Below, in pieces: positions 37,501 to 43,458 of a stretch of 64,000 nt of DNA. The notes beneath the pieces were generated by a model that saw nothing but the letters and a program-made list of their open reading frames with translations, was not told the origin of the DNA and did not search any database. The stretch's first letter is position 1. Each line of letters begins with the position of its first letter. A program made the position numbers and the translations under genes. The DNA comes from a virus, in the IMG/VR virus record IMGVR_UViG_3300018420_000012, positions 27,944-91,943 of that record, one strand, 5' to 3'.

Positions 37501-40500
37501 CGGAACCGATAACCAAGACAAGAATACAGAGTTTTATCTTAATCTTGTAACCGAAGATTGTGATAGCATTGCTGGGCCGCGAGGTATTCAGATCAATGGA
37601 TTTACTGGCAGAACATCTCTTAATAATGCTTACTTCTATAACGGTGATGAAAATGACGGTCATTCTCTTGCAAACAAACTTAAAGTTGAGCTAAGTAGAG
37701 ACAGCTCTGGCGGGTATTTCTTAGAAAATAAAAAGACTTCTGATTTGACGGAGTTTGTAGATTTCGCTTGGGTCGCACATCCAAGCGGTAAACCTTCGGC
37801 TCAAGAAATTACAGAAATGAAAAACTGGCTCAATGAGGGTGGCAAAAGACTTATCATCACTTACAATGCTGCAAACTCTGATGATATGAGGCGGGTTGCT
37901 GCTAATGTTGATTATCTATGTAGTGGAATAAATGTAACAAGTAGACCACTTTACGTTCCTTCGCTTGGTTCTTATCAGGTTTCCAACGGTGTCATAGACT
38001 CTTATCGTGACGATGACGGTGGTAGATTTGACACAGATTATGGCGATGTGCAACTTGTAAATACTTCAACAGATTCTATAGCTGGCTGCCCTAATGGGTT
38101 CGCTTACAATTCTGTTTATAACGACTCTACCGCTCTTAGTGGGCTTCATTTCTCAGAACGGTCAGATAATCTTTATAGTTCAGCACTTTCGGATTATAGC
38201 CTAAAAAGAGTTATTCCTATCTCTGGAGGTCAGGATTATGAAAAGATCGTCTGGACAAGTAGAGCGGTAACGGAAAGAGTGTCTGTTCCACCAATAAGAA
38301 GATATAATATAGATGCTCAATCAACGTTCACATTCCCAACCATTCAAAACTCTGGCTACAGAATTTTCTTTGATTGGGTTTCTGAATCGGATCAAGATAA
38401 ATATCCAATTGATATTACCGCTTCAAATGCTTCATTTTCTCCATTTCCTGCATTAAGTGATGATGATAATACTTTCTACGGCTTATCACTAGATCAAACT
38501 CTATCTTTGAATCCAGAAAGTCGTCACATAGACGTGCGTGCTACCAGTGATAGTATTTCTATCGCAGCGTATTCAAGAGAATCTATAGGTGAAGACGAGG
38601 TATCTAATGATGGGTCTATATTCACAACAAGATTACTAGCCATTTCTGGTGCTCCACTTCCGATTACTTCAGAAGTTGCAACAAGTAATGGTAGTGGTTT
38701 GTATCAGGTAGATGAAGTAGTTGTGAATGAGAGATATGTAGTTTATCCTGCTAGAAGCGGTATTATCGAGGGCGAATTTAGACCTGTTTCTCATTTAAGT
38801 TCTATATACTGCAATTCTGAAAATGGTGAAATCTGCGATAGTTTGGGCGATCAAACAATAGAAGATGGTCCGGTTGTCGCGGCTGAAGAGTATGAAAACT
38901 TCTCGTCTTTCCCAGCCGGAAGAAGGAAGTCAAAGATTATTGTTATTAGTGACTCAAGTATGGTTCAGGGGCAATGTCCTCATTATAGATACTCGGCAAT
39001 TCAAGGGAATCAAGCATTTATCAGAAGTCTTTATCCTACTTCTCCTCAAAATTACTTTAGCCCACAAGACGACTCTGATATTTTTGATGACGGCTATCAG
39101 ATAAGAGATGGTAGAAACTTCTACTTTGCACAGAAAATTAGAGCACCTGAACGTGGAAGTGCCGCTAAATATCATGCTGTATCTGGTTCGAGTGTAAGTA
39201 ATATAACTTCGCCTTTATATGGTGGTAATGGTGTTGCTGGAGCACTTGGTAATTATACCGACAATGAAGATAATATTGATCCAACAACTCTTGTTAGACC
39301 AATCGGCCCTAAAAACGTATACAAAATTAGGGATCGTAAAAACGAATTCTTTACCAGTGATGCTCTTGGTGATTACGGAATTTACCCAAGATTCAGTGGC
39401 GACTTCCTAGATTATGCGAATTACCTTGATGGTCAAGACAGTTACGATGAATTGCTTGGGCTTCCATCTGGAACAAATAGAGACTTTATCCTAGATATGG
39501 GTATTGGTGGTGGTATCACTGAACTCATGAAGATCAATAATACTGACTATCTAGATTTAGATGTTTATTATTCTGGATGCTTGGGCGATTTGTTTGGTTA
39601 CTCAATTGATATCACTGACGATAAATTGATTGTCGGTGCCCCATTTAATGCTTTCCACGCTGAAACTGCAATTAGTGGTGTTAGTGGTATTGTTCAGTGG
39701 CATGAAATAGTAAACGGCGAAGCTGGCTCTGGAATTAAGATTGCAGAAGATGGTGGTGCTGGTGCTGCGTTTGTTTACCACAGGACTGGCAGGGGAGAGA
39801 ATATTATTGAAGAATTCTTACCTTGGGAATTTATCTCTAAGTTGAAGCCAAGCAGTCTAAATGTTGGTGTTTACGACTTTACGCCAGACCCAAGAACAGC
39901 ATTTGAGCAACAGCGAGGTATTGATATTCAGAACAATCCTTCGTTTATTTTAGATCATGGTAAGAGATCAGACAACTTTGGTATTTCGGTATCTATTGAT
40001 TGCGACATGGCTGTTATTGGTGCTCCAAACCACGACTATGAGACATTACATCATCATATCTATAGCGGTGCAGTAGCACTAAATGGTAGTGGCCTGAGTA
40101 CAGCTTTACACAGAAAGAGCTTTAATGCAGAGTTTGACATTCCAACCCACTCATTCTATGATTTGGGTAGCTCCGGTGTAAGAGTTGATGACTTCAATAA
40201 TAATAGCGGTGTTGCGATTCTCAATAATGGTGCTGTATTTAATTACCGATATGAGCTGACAGACTTCCAAGCTCGCGAGCAAAATTGGGTTTATGCACAA
40301 AAATTGGTAGCACAAGGCTATAAAGATAGAACTGCTACTCAGTTTGGCCCTCCATTACCTCCAGATTTTGAAACATATATTACTTCTAGCGGCACAGAAA
40401 ATGATAGATTTGGAGCTGCTGTAGCGATAGACAGAGCGTACAGGGGTGATAGTGACTACACATTGGTTGCTGGCTCTCCTCAACACGATTGGTCAACCAG

Positions 40501-41092
40501 TGGGGATCATCCTACTAGTGGCTTGGCTAATGCTGGTGCCGCCTATACCTTTGATGCTATGTTGAGACAGCAAGTTCCAGCTATTCCAAATAGCGGTGGA
40601 TGGATTGACGTTAAAGTATTTGGGGTCGGATACGAAGAACCTATTTACCAGAGAATTTACCAAAATGCATCTGGGGATTCTATCACCTATCAATATAGTG
40701 GTGTTTTGACCACAGATAGAGATGGCGATATTTTCCTTGAGGTTTCTGGCTTTGATCCTTCTAGCAAGGGGTTTGTAGCACATCGTCCATATGTAGAATC
40801 AGTGTTATTTACGCTGGCCGATGGTACTGAAGTGACAGATTCTATGCAGCTAATTATAGGTGGAAAACCAATAGAAGATTCGGGTATTTTGCCTCTCGTT
40901 CTTTCTGGTGATCCTTCAGCAATTGTGTATAATAATGTGAATCTGTATAATTACGGTGTTTCTGGTTCCCCAAGTGGCTCCTTCAATTTGTTCTTGGATG
41001 CACCTAGCGGCTATTCTAGCGGAAATATGAACTTGGTTATTGGTAACAATTATGTTACTGAAAACTTAGAATTAAGAATAAGAGGATACTAA
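28532..41092 (+). CDS. Giant distal-tail protein with FG-GAP-like propeller repeats, 4186 aa
   Basis: Starts 16 nt after the tape measure. Residues ~955-1160 resemble a LamG/concanavalin-type lectin domain (GFSVFARFTPD, FAKWDAAGDLDFALAYSGG). Residues ~1443-1700 and ~4106-4186 carry short strand repeats such as ILPLFTPLQSG, YMPLFISAP and NMNLVIGNN; ten glycines in a row lie at 1561-1570. Seven FG-GAP-like repeats (for example DRFGHSVSISQNGEVISVGSP) lie at about 1908, 2013, 2373, 2503, 3684, 3812 and 3956. The ~1150 residues between the fourth and fifth contain segments (~2627, ~3077, ~3467) resembling DUF4350/GldG-type modules. The location directly after the tape measure suggests a tail-tip or side-fibre component. 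The domain calls are by eye and approximate; no lytic motif is obvious. Confidence 0.85.
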   Translation: MSDLFFKALECSCVKGTAVTCPAGGEIVATMSATATISASVESDSKIFSPQPADICNDTVQAISGSGPLYLVTTNGSCGDINTDSLAQISIGEETYYYNIITIDGNSITLEYDNSTDDIDRQIEIGDSLQFTTYLDTIPVAISRTRGLSQVVEADSEVSAKASARIQFDLDAFLAEGEIVEDLSADYSASGLFISDGEFINTNTDKVNGEFSDFYCQQILYPSGDLAIDEGFGSFIAVYNQSGNLYSYIDEGVYQGLLMDRGDSVLLTDDINSFIHPNTIHTEGFFQYKCSLTELYVRPDDSYLRMRVSAPLRNYESRIAPLYTVYNIRLNDPSGNLIIKYKDFTVRGDSDQEHPNYTTYSISTEQNVLAESYDWERTTQPHMHEVSGYSLSFNIRAIALDDAFTEGFDEGFEENYIIPEIFNVSGNNYLALDGSPISTQEERFINPTDGFRISALEICNSGGIGFGYRIENTLSFYTEVPETGRRLERQILPSFMPVSTFDTSIWPSVSSVWESSRDNSVTNLDKCGSEELIKILTGGGPDYITLNAMGGDNIADSGKLTIKFSYGPSPVSEVTLGAFNSDFDQNTESIWFSPSGAFNTENTTTGDRLKQDLSFVDIDTLTLKVVAKKEIGSRDYILDVVGYSDDKLLNMTPASGGFIQDPSGVILNDLFVPNVGQHPVLSGFYSNGNDFALGGTAISQKEQYYQASGNDHYKLAQYPTVTGTEFETYEIPLVIIDESVILGKGKDYSLSSLFEHLYLDIFPLPSGASIRDISLCARYKPQNALQFYTEGGEGIGKPQDGRSEAALFPSGRQTGDNILNAGSGYGPISTIEGLPHAFSSPETIKSNYSRRWRGREGTVRGPYDIDQFSFSFENPLLDYPFLSGYFKFDDIEDGYVKSAILGGDYGTVSGLIVGDFESYQNVGWRLTSGTLFQDAMPGFSGNYTTTDWTSLSNGSTTFVGNPMYGKIADAFDRVVRISGESQNINFGNIDTASGFSVFARFTPDVNVSGADYDLFESGILFAKWDAAGDLDFALAYSGGFLAGYAQDDIGNIIKVIDTVPYSGYQYPLNVILTYNDHQQSGLKLYTDNEFWQDEFPVLRASGGPFYKNTTNADLVLGFGAGSGVGMNMLVSEFGISTWASGVYGSGTNIVESNADRTYRQVTAEDFLINSRVKFFDPDEVASNDSYKLWDRVNEDTYNDWDIGAFQNCMFSSAFDELQIRPSMEQIVFEIKHHGSGYTQYADLPSPSSVNSGVSYHTQIENDFLRFHLTDVPDNFYSVNRRITKTLPIGYKFSEKALVVESVIEHHSSGDIVWPECDGQEGPRLIISLYTKNKDPYWNTTEPNWGLVNRKIHYVPPSACIYRFDSTFTYDDICDTSEEWAIFPQEPRQREFKESYFSDDVNDMFVQYDLVYPSGPAFESRLDLHSSHIRMSEANILKLDDSGVMNLYASGGFPATEFINLVCGEIAVSGTDSLPLLIGTPLPLDNLEDTSGSGFFLTISGAIRVAEILPLFTPLQSGIEYLDLFISGQEPSSTSSSMNLAMPYTIGFFDSSSDANIRTTSGGGGGGGGGGQSTGGDPGDDATIGGKPPASITSSFFGMPMVLLGESGVYANNDIPLYVYATNIGTSGSSTNMPMTLWNNFNNTTAANNSGVLNLTTRAIGKIRSRFRSDYMPLFISAPLTPSAILPLYVTNFNIPVQNTGSMNLMTANYSSAGGSAYGLWDNINYGTGIELDDNVYATVPVDNEIRGVDLTAYGSCDGDSPSKAIDRALATDCVAWREETCNDGGIFRAKETYTNPEATGFDGVTLGYSGNYYGLRKFTDLVPSYNYYTTVTIKTGSTDPIPVPRTFEEWEYGMCGPAWDADGCCTEDCDQNLVFSGVKLIGDDACGVPPSSNLCVDPDSIVASGRHEFAKYGKALAVKNDLMAVSAPNQTIPEYDIYSDPPTMVDVSGAGSVFLYRRGDDVAGKKASWELATQLMLPTGYRKDYPQRTIDNLLRFDNFTISGVKWQIGQEGRQFGESVDLCSSGDREVVVVGAPRAKWSRNFEDIVTSGIPTAAIIFADRFAYSEVSLNRIAATAKRFDILWKYFSAPWYADSIYGGTPPEFQPQIETKFLVIQSSLSSKDNPLVPSDNDWFKHIYIPRLDDYDLLVETGSGVFSDAGQTGTVQQYFNSGLPVVFEQINSGIKAAFFELFPSGRSDVLYSGVPAIVGMFQEQSSSTLGALSFTSEGGTFNSVYKEFEDFYNSYSISGVYNQITGNPESGHLNIVQDRSEDWVETTQELIYNTFDSGRLASSYTNTTLNQYFITSGVGQEFAQEFNINEFQIAPASGGRVYIFENERGNFNCIQQIISPNDTSDFFNDETDWYLGNSYGKNYNDRFGHSVSISQNGEVISVGSPFLAGSPCRIYERSESANALFYDAVRSFASYIGNTDAVDHYDNILALSGAAVAKESAYDYLNDSERFRLRTDINFWDGDPPSVYQISFSYSYGDIEYRGTRKFLPDEFAGGSRLGWSTATSDAGDFVAFGAPTDSFNLFEDVNVWGDDELSWASYNNAGAVRVFESRKYYPHDKVVEFGRFGNLDRSFHNEERNLGYYDVWDQVFASGSDGEIDYQGHDWRRMNFSEIEIPTDAGLAFIITPEIDAASDEIIDNIKSWLALGDRNLVLVGNDPVWEENGLYSDSNDIINNILKKLGSRMKIVPAKNEQYSLQGCVSLEDVDDDKFNVTPSLLPAHSAGRTIAAGNYFGKGFGDIRINLEADGQEDFVEYMDCPEGLNGKVINERCEFPLKHLGDLRAQWREQCISTGGGETRVINYVRNWPQMFNNVPSYCDEPPIYLRDDARQEPVPVLTTAETLPDRPWSVPESSGYFFETYGIYEWRSWTTSSTVYSFADTHIDHVDFDIYENSDSSVSGNYTLFDIGTYFDPELINARDALIQASAVPVLVGYNQTKTNIIHDEHIIALAESGKNDLGELNSSRIYLIATQWSEDDASRGIDDGTDNQDKNTEFYLNLVTEDCDSIAGPRGIQINGFTGRTSLNNAYFYNGDENDGHSLANKLKVELSRDSSGGYFLENKKTSDLTEFVDFAWVAHPSGKPSAQEITEMKNWLNEGGKRLIITYNAANSDDMRRVAANVDYLCSGINVTSRPLYVPSLGSYQVSNGVIDSYRDDDGGRFDTDYGDVQLVNTSTDSIAGCPNGFAYNSVYNDSTALSGLHFSERSDNLYSSALSDYSLKRVIPISGGQDYEKIVWTSRAVTERVSVPPIRRYNIDAQSTFTFPTIQNSGYRIFFDWVSESDQDKYPIDITASNASFSPFPALSDDDNTFYGLSLDQTLSLNPESRHIDVRATSDSISIAAYSRESIGEDEVSNDGSIFTTRLLAISGAPLPITSEVATSNGSGLYQVDEVVVNERYVVYPARSGIIEGEFRPVSHLSSIYCNSENGEICDSLGDQTIEDGPVVAAEEYENFSSFPAGRRKSKIIVISDSSMVQGQCPHYRYSAIQGNQAFIRSLYPTSPQNYFSPQDDSDIFDDGYQIRDGRNFYFAQKIRAPERGSAAKYHAVSGSSVSNITSPLYGGNGVAGALGNYTDNEDNIDPTTLVRPIGPKNVYKIRDRKNEFFTSDALGDYGIYPRFSGDFLDYANYLDGQDSYDELLGLPSGTNRDFILDMGIGGGITELMKINNTDYLDLDVYYSGCLGDLFGYSIDITDDKLIVGAPFNAFHAETAISGVSGIVQWHEIVNGEAGSGIKIAEDGGAGAAFVYHRTGRGENIIEEFLPWEFISKLKPSSLNVGVYDFTPDPRTAFEQQRGIDIQNNPSFILDHGKRSDNFGISVSIDCDMAVIGAPNHDYETLHHHIYSGAVALNGSGLSTALHRKSFNAEFDIPTHSFYDLGSSGVRVDDFNNNSGVAILNNGAVFNYRYELTDFQAREQNWVYAQKLVAQGYKDRTATQFGPPLPPDFETYITSSGTENDRFGAAVAIDRAYRGDSDYTLVAGSPQHDWSTSGDHPTSGLANAGAAYTFDAMLRQQVPAIPNSGGWIDVKVFGVGYEEPIYQRIYQNASGDSITYQYSGVLTTDRDGDIFLEVSGFDPSSKGFVAHRPYVESVLFTLADGTEVTDSMQLIIGGKPIEDSGILPLVLSGDPSAIVYNNVNLYNYGVSGSPSGSFNLFLDAPSGYSSGNMNLVIGNNYVTENLELRIRGY
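40922..40933 (+). promoter_or_regulatory. Weak candidate internal promoter (11/12 match)
   Basis: ATTGTGTATAAT differs from the intergenic 12-mer by one base and lies 158 nt before the start of the 574-aa gene. It is inside the coding sequence of the giant protein, where the same bases encode Ile-Val-Tyr-Asn. The match could be chance. Confidence 0.25.
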
Positions 41093-42816
41093 TGCCAATT
41101 AAAGTAAGGTATAATAACGATCAAACCCAAGAGTGCGTAATAAGACCTACGCCCTTTGTGCAGATTTCTGCGAATACACTTAAAAATAAAGTGGGTAATT
41201 TTGGCACTACTTATACTATTGTTTTGACGGGTACTTTACTGCCAGACGAGGGAACCCCTTACGCTATTGATCCAGCTACAGATCAGTTGCGTGAATTTTT
41301 TACACCAGCTAATACTGGCGATCTCATAGGCCCATTTGGACAGTTTGACAACAAGCCATTTAGCCAAAGAGACAGGCCGCAGCGTCAGAAGGTCATGAAG
41401 CCCGCCTCTGCCATTTTGAGCAAGCAGCGTGCCCTTAGAGCCTTATTCGCTAAAGACGGTCAGACGGTCATTATTACGGATATTTTTGACGACGCACCAG
41501 CGACTGTCTATTGCAACCCCAGAGTTGTAAGTATAGATTTTACAGAGGGGCCATATGTAAGCAGATGTGATTATACAATTAATCTAGAAGCAGATGTTCT
41601 TCTGCATGGAGATGTTGAGTCGGATGCATATATAGATCAGGGCTATACATCCTCTAGCGGAAATCTTGGGACGATCATTGGTGTTAGTTATGACAATTTT
41701 ATTGACGCTTCTGGTATGTTTATCGAGACGTTTTCTGAAGATTGGTCGTTAGAAGCGGAGGATGGTGGAGAAAGCATTTTAAACCCACGTCAGTATAGAA
41801 TTTCACACAATCTAAGTGCTGTCGGGAAAAAGCACTATGGGCACTCTGGGAGTGAAGATAAAGAGGCTTGGGAGCAAGCTAGAGACTTTGTTCTGCAAAG
41901 ACTTTCTAATAATATTAGTGGTAATTATCCCAATGTTGCTGGCCTAATTGGTAGCGGCACAGTAAATCTTGTTGATACTTATCAAGGATTTAATCACATT
42001 AGAACAGAGCAGATCGGTGTCTCTGATGGTAGCTACTCTGTCAGTGAAAATTGGTTATTATCCAGTGGAACAAGCACAGAAACTTATAACGCCAGTGTCT
42101 CAACCAGTAATACCGACCCTTTTGTTACCGTTAGCATTGACGGAACAATTAAGGGTCTCTCTGAAATCTCTCCTAGTGCATATTATGCACCGGGCGTGGA
42201 CATTGAATTACTCACCCAGACCAGCGGTGCTTTTGCAAACGCACGTAAAAAATACAATGAAGTTTCCAACAGTGGAAAGTTTGGCCTGACAAGCGATATT
42301 TATAACAGAGCAAATAATCTTGTATCTGTTACGCTTAATTCTCAGCCCACATCGGTTACTTTAGCCACCAATGAATATACAGGTGATCTAACCTACAATT
42401 TACAATTTAACAATAGACCTACAAATATTATTTCGGGCGTTCTTAGCGAAGAAATCAATGTTAATGATACTTATCCCGGAGATGTTTTTGCTGTCATTCC
42501 TGTTCTTGGTAGAAATACCGGTCCTGTGCTGCAATATATTGGTGGTAGAACAGAATATAAAAGAGATATTAATTTAAATTTGGTTATGGATTATACTAAG
42601 ATACCATACGGTTCTGGCAGAGAAACTTTGCTTCTCAAGAAGCCCAGTTTAGTTGAGCCAACAGCAAGTCAAATAGCTCGACTTTTAAGAGAATTAAGTC
42701 CAGCTGGAGAGCCCGGAATTAGAAAGTATTTTGTTTCGGCACCAACGGAACAGTGGAACCCAAAGAACGGCACATATTCATTTAATGTTTCTTTTACTTA
42801 TGAATTAGACAGATAG
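41092..42816 (+). CDS. Tail-tip/baseplate structural protein, 574 aa
   Basis: Overlaps the giant gene's stop (TAATG). The N-terminal ~190 residues contain VGNFGTTYTIVLTGTLLP and TVYCNPRVVSIDFTEGPYVSRCDYTI. This strand pattern recalls phage distal-tail or tube-fold proteins, in which a loop of substituted residues precedes two long strands. Residues ~240-330 carry a YRISHNLSAVGKKHYGHSG segment. Residues ~420-574 are another beta domain, ending NGTYSFNVSFTYELDR, with repeated short strands. Two similar beta halves might be duplicated tube-like folds. Location after the tape measure and the giant protein fits a distal-tail/baseplate ring. No catalytic motif is visible. The function is inferred. 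Confidence 0.7.
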   Translation: MPIKVRYNNDQTQECVIRPTPFVQISANTLKNKVGNFGTTYTIVLTGTLLPDEGTPYAIDPATDQLREFFTPANTGDLIGPFGQFDNKPFSQRDRPQRQKVMKPASAILSKQRALRALFAKDGQTVIITDIFDDAPATVYCNPRVVSIDFTEGPYVSRCDYTINLEADVLLHGDVESDAYIDQGYTSSSGNLGTIIGVSYDNFIDASGMFIETFSEDWSLEAEDGGESILNPRQYRISHNLSAVGKKHYGHSGSEDKEAWEQARDFVLQRLSNNISGNYPNVAGLIGSGTVNLVDTYQGFNHIRTEQIGVSDGSYSVSENWLLSSGTSTETYNASVSTSNTDPFVTVSIDGTIKGLSEISPSAYYAPGVDIELLTQTSGAFANARKKYNEVSNSGKFGLTSDIYNRANNLVSVTLNSQPTSVTLATNEYTGDLTYNLQFNNRPTNIISGVLSEEINVNDTYPGDVFAVIPVLGRNTGPVLQYIGGRTEYKRDINLNLVMDYTKIPYGSGRETLLLKKPSLVEPTASQIARLLRELSPAGEPGIRKYFVSAPTEQWNPKNGTYSFNVSFTYELDR

Positions 42817-42820
42817 GACA

Positions 42821-43444
42821 ATGACTCATAATTGGAATGATTTTAGTGATGCTGGCTTAGGACCGCAGCTTCCGCTAACTAGCGGTCAGCAGGCCCAATC
42901 AGTTTCTGGCATTTTACCATCTGGTGAAAGTAATTTCTTTGATCTTGAGCAAGATCGACAAAGATATAATGGTCTTGGAATTGATCGTTTGTATGATTAC
43001 GAAAAAGAGGCCGGTGGAAGCGGTGTTGTTGCAACATATCCATCAGAAACACTTGAGTTGATTGATGAACAGCGTGAGAGCGGTATTTTTCATCAGCAGC
43101 TTATTGGCAATGAATTAACTGGCTCTGGAAGCATATTTAGTTCCGGTTACTACATGCCTAGTGGATTTGATGTAAGATTTCAACAATATATCAGACCCAC
43201 TGTTTCTCCATATGAACCAGCTAGACCGGATTACGCCTATAGAACTATGGATTCTTATATCCATCATAAAGTATATTTGGCTATTCCAACACCATACATA
43301 GAAATTAAATATATATCAGATTTTCTTGCTGATACTAGTGGTAGTGGTCTTGATCCATATACTACATATGTTCCTAACAAGAACGGATATTATAATGCTG
43401 AATTTAAGGGTTCGTCATTTAGACCAAGAAGAGATGATGATTAA
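42821..43444 (+). CDS. Virion-associated protein, 207 aa, unknown
   Basis: Begins four bases after the previous stop, with a weak ribosome-binding site (ATAGGACAATG), so it is probably coupled to the 574-aa gene. It is Ser/Gly/Tyr-rich and low in hydrophobic segments. The first ~110 residues look loosely ordered (DAGLGPQLPLTSGQQAQSVSG), and residues ~120-165 form the only strongly patterned part (RPTVSPYEPARPDYAYRTMDSYIHHKVYLAI in outline). The C-terminus ends RPRRDDD. It resembles no family I know. By context it is a tail-tip accessory or linker protein. The intergenic gap to the next gene contains an AGGAGAGG Shine-Dalgarno. Confidence 0.6.
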   Translation: MTHNWNDFSDAGLGPQLPLTSGQQAQSVSGILPSGESNFFDLEQDRQRYNGLGIDRLYDYEKEAGGSGVVATYPSETLELIDEQRESGIFHQQLIGNELTGSGSIFSSGYYMPSGFDVRFQQYIRPTVSPYEPARPDYAYRTMDSYIHHKVYLAIPTPYIEIKYISDFLADTSGSGLDPYTTYVPNKNGYYNAEFKGSSFRPRRDDD

Positions 43445-43458
43445 TTATAGGAGAGGAA

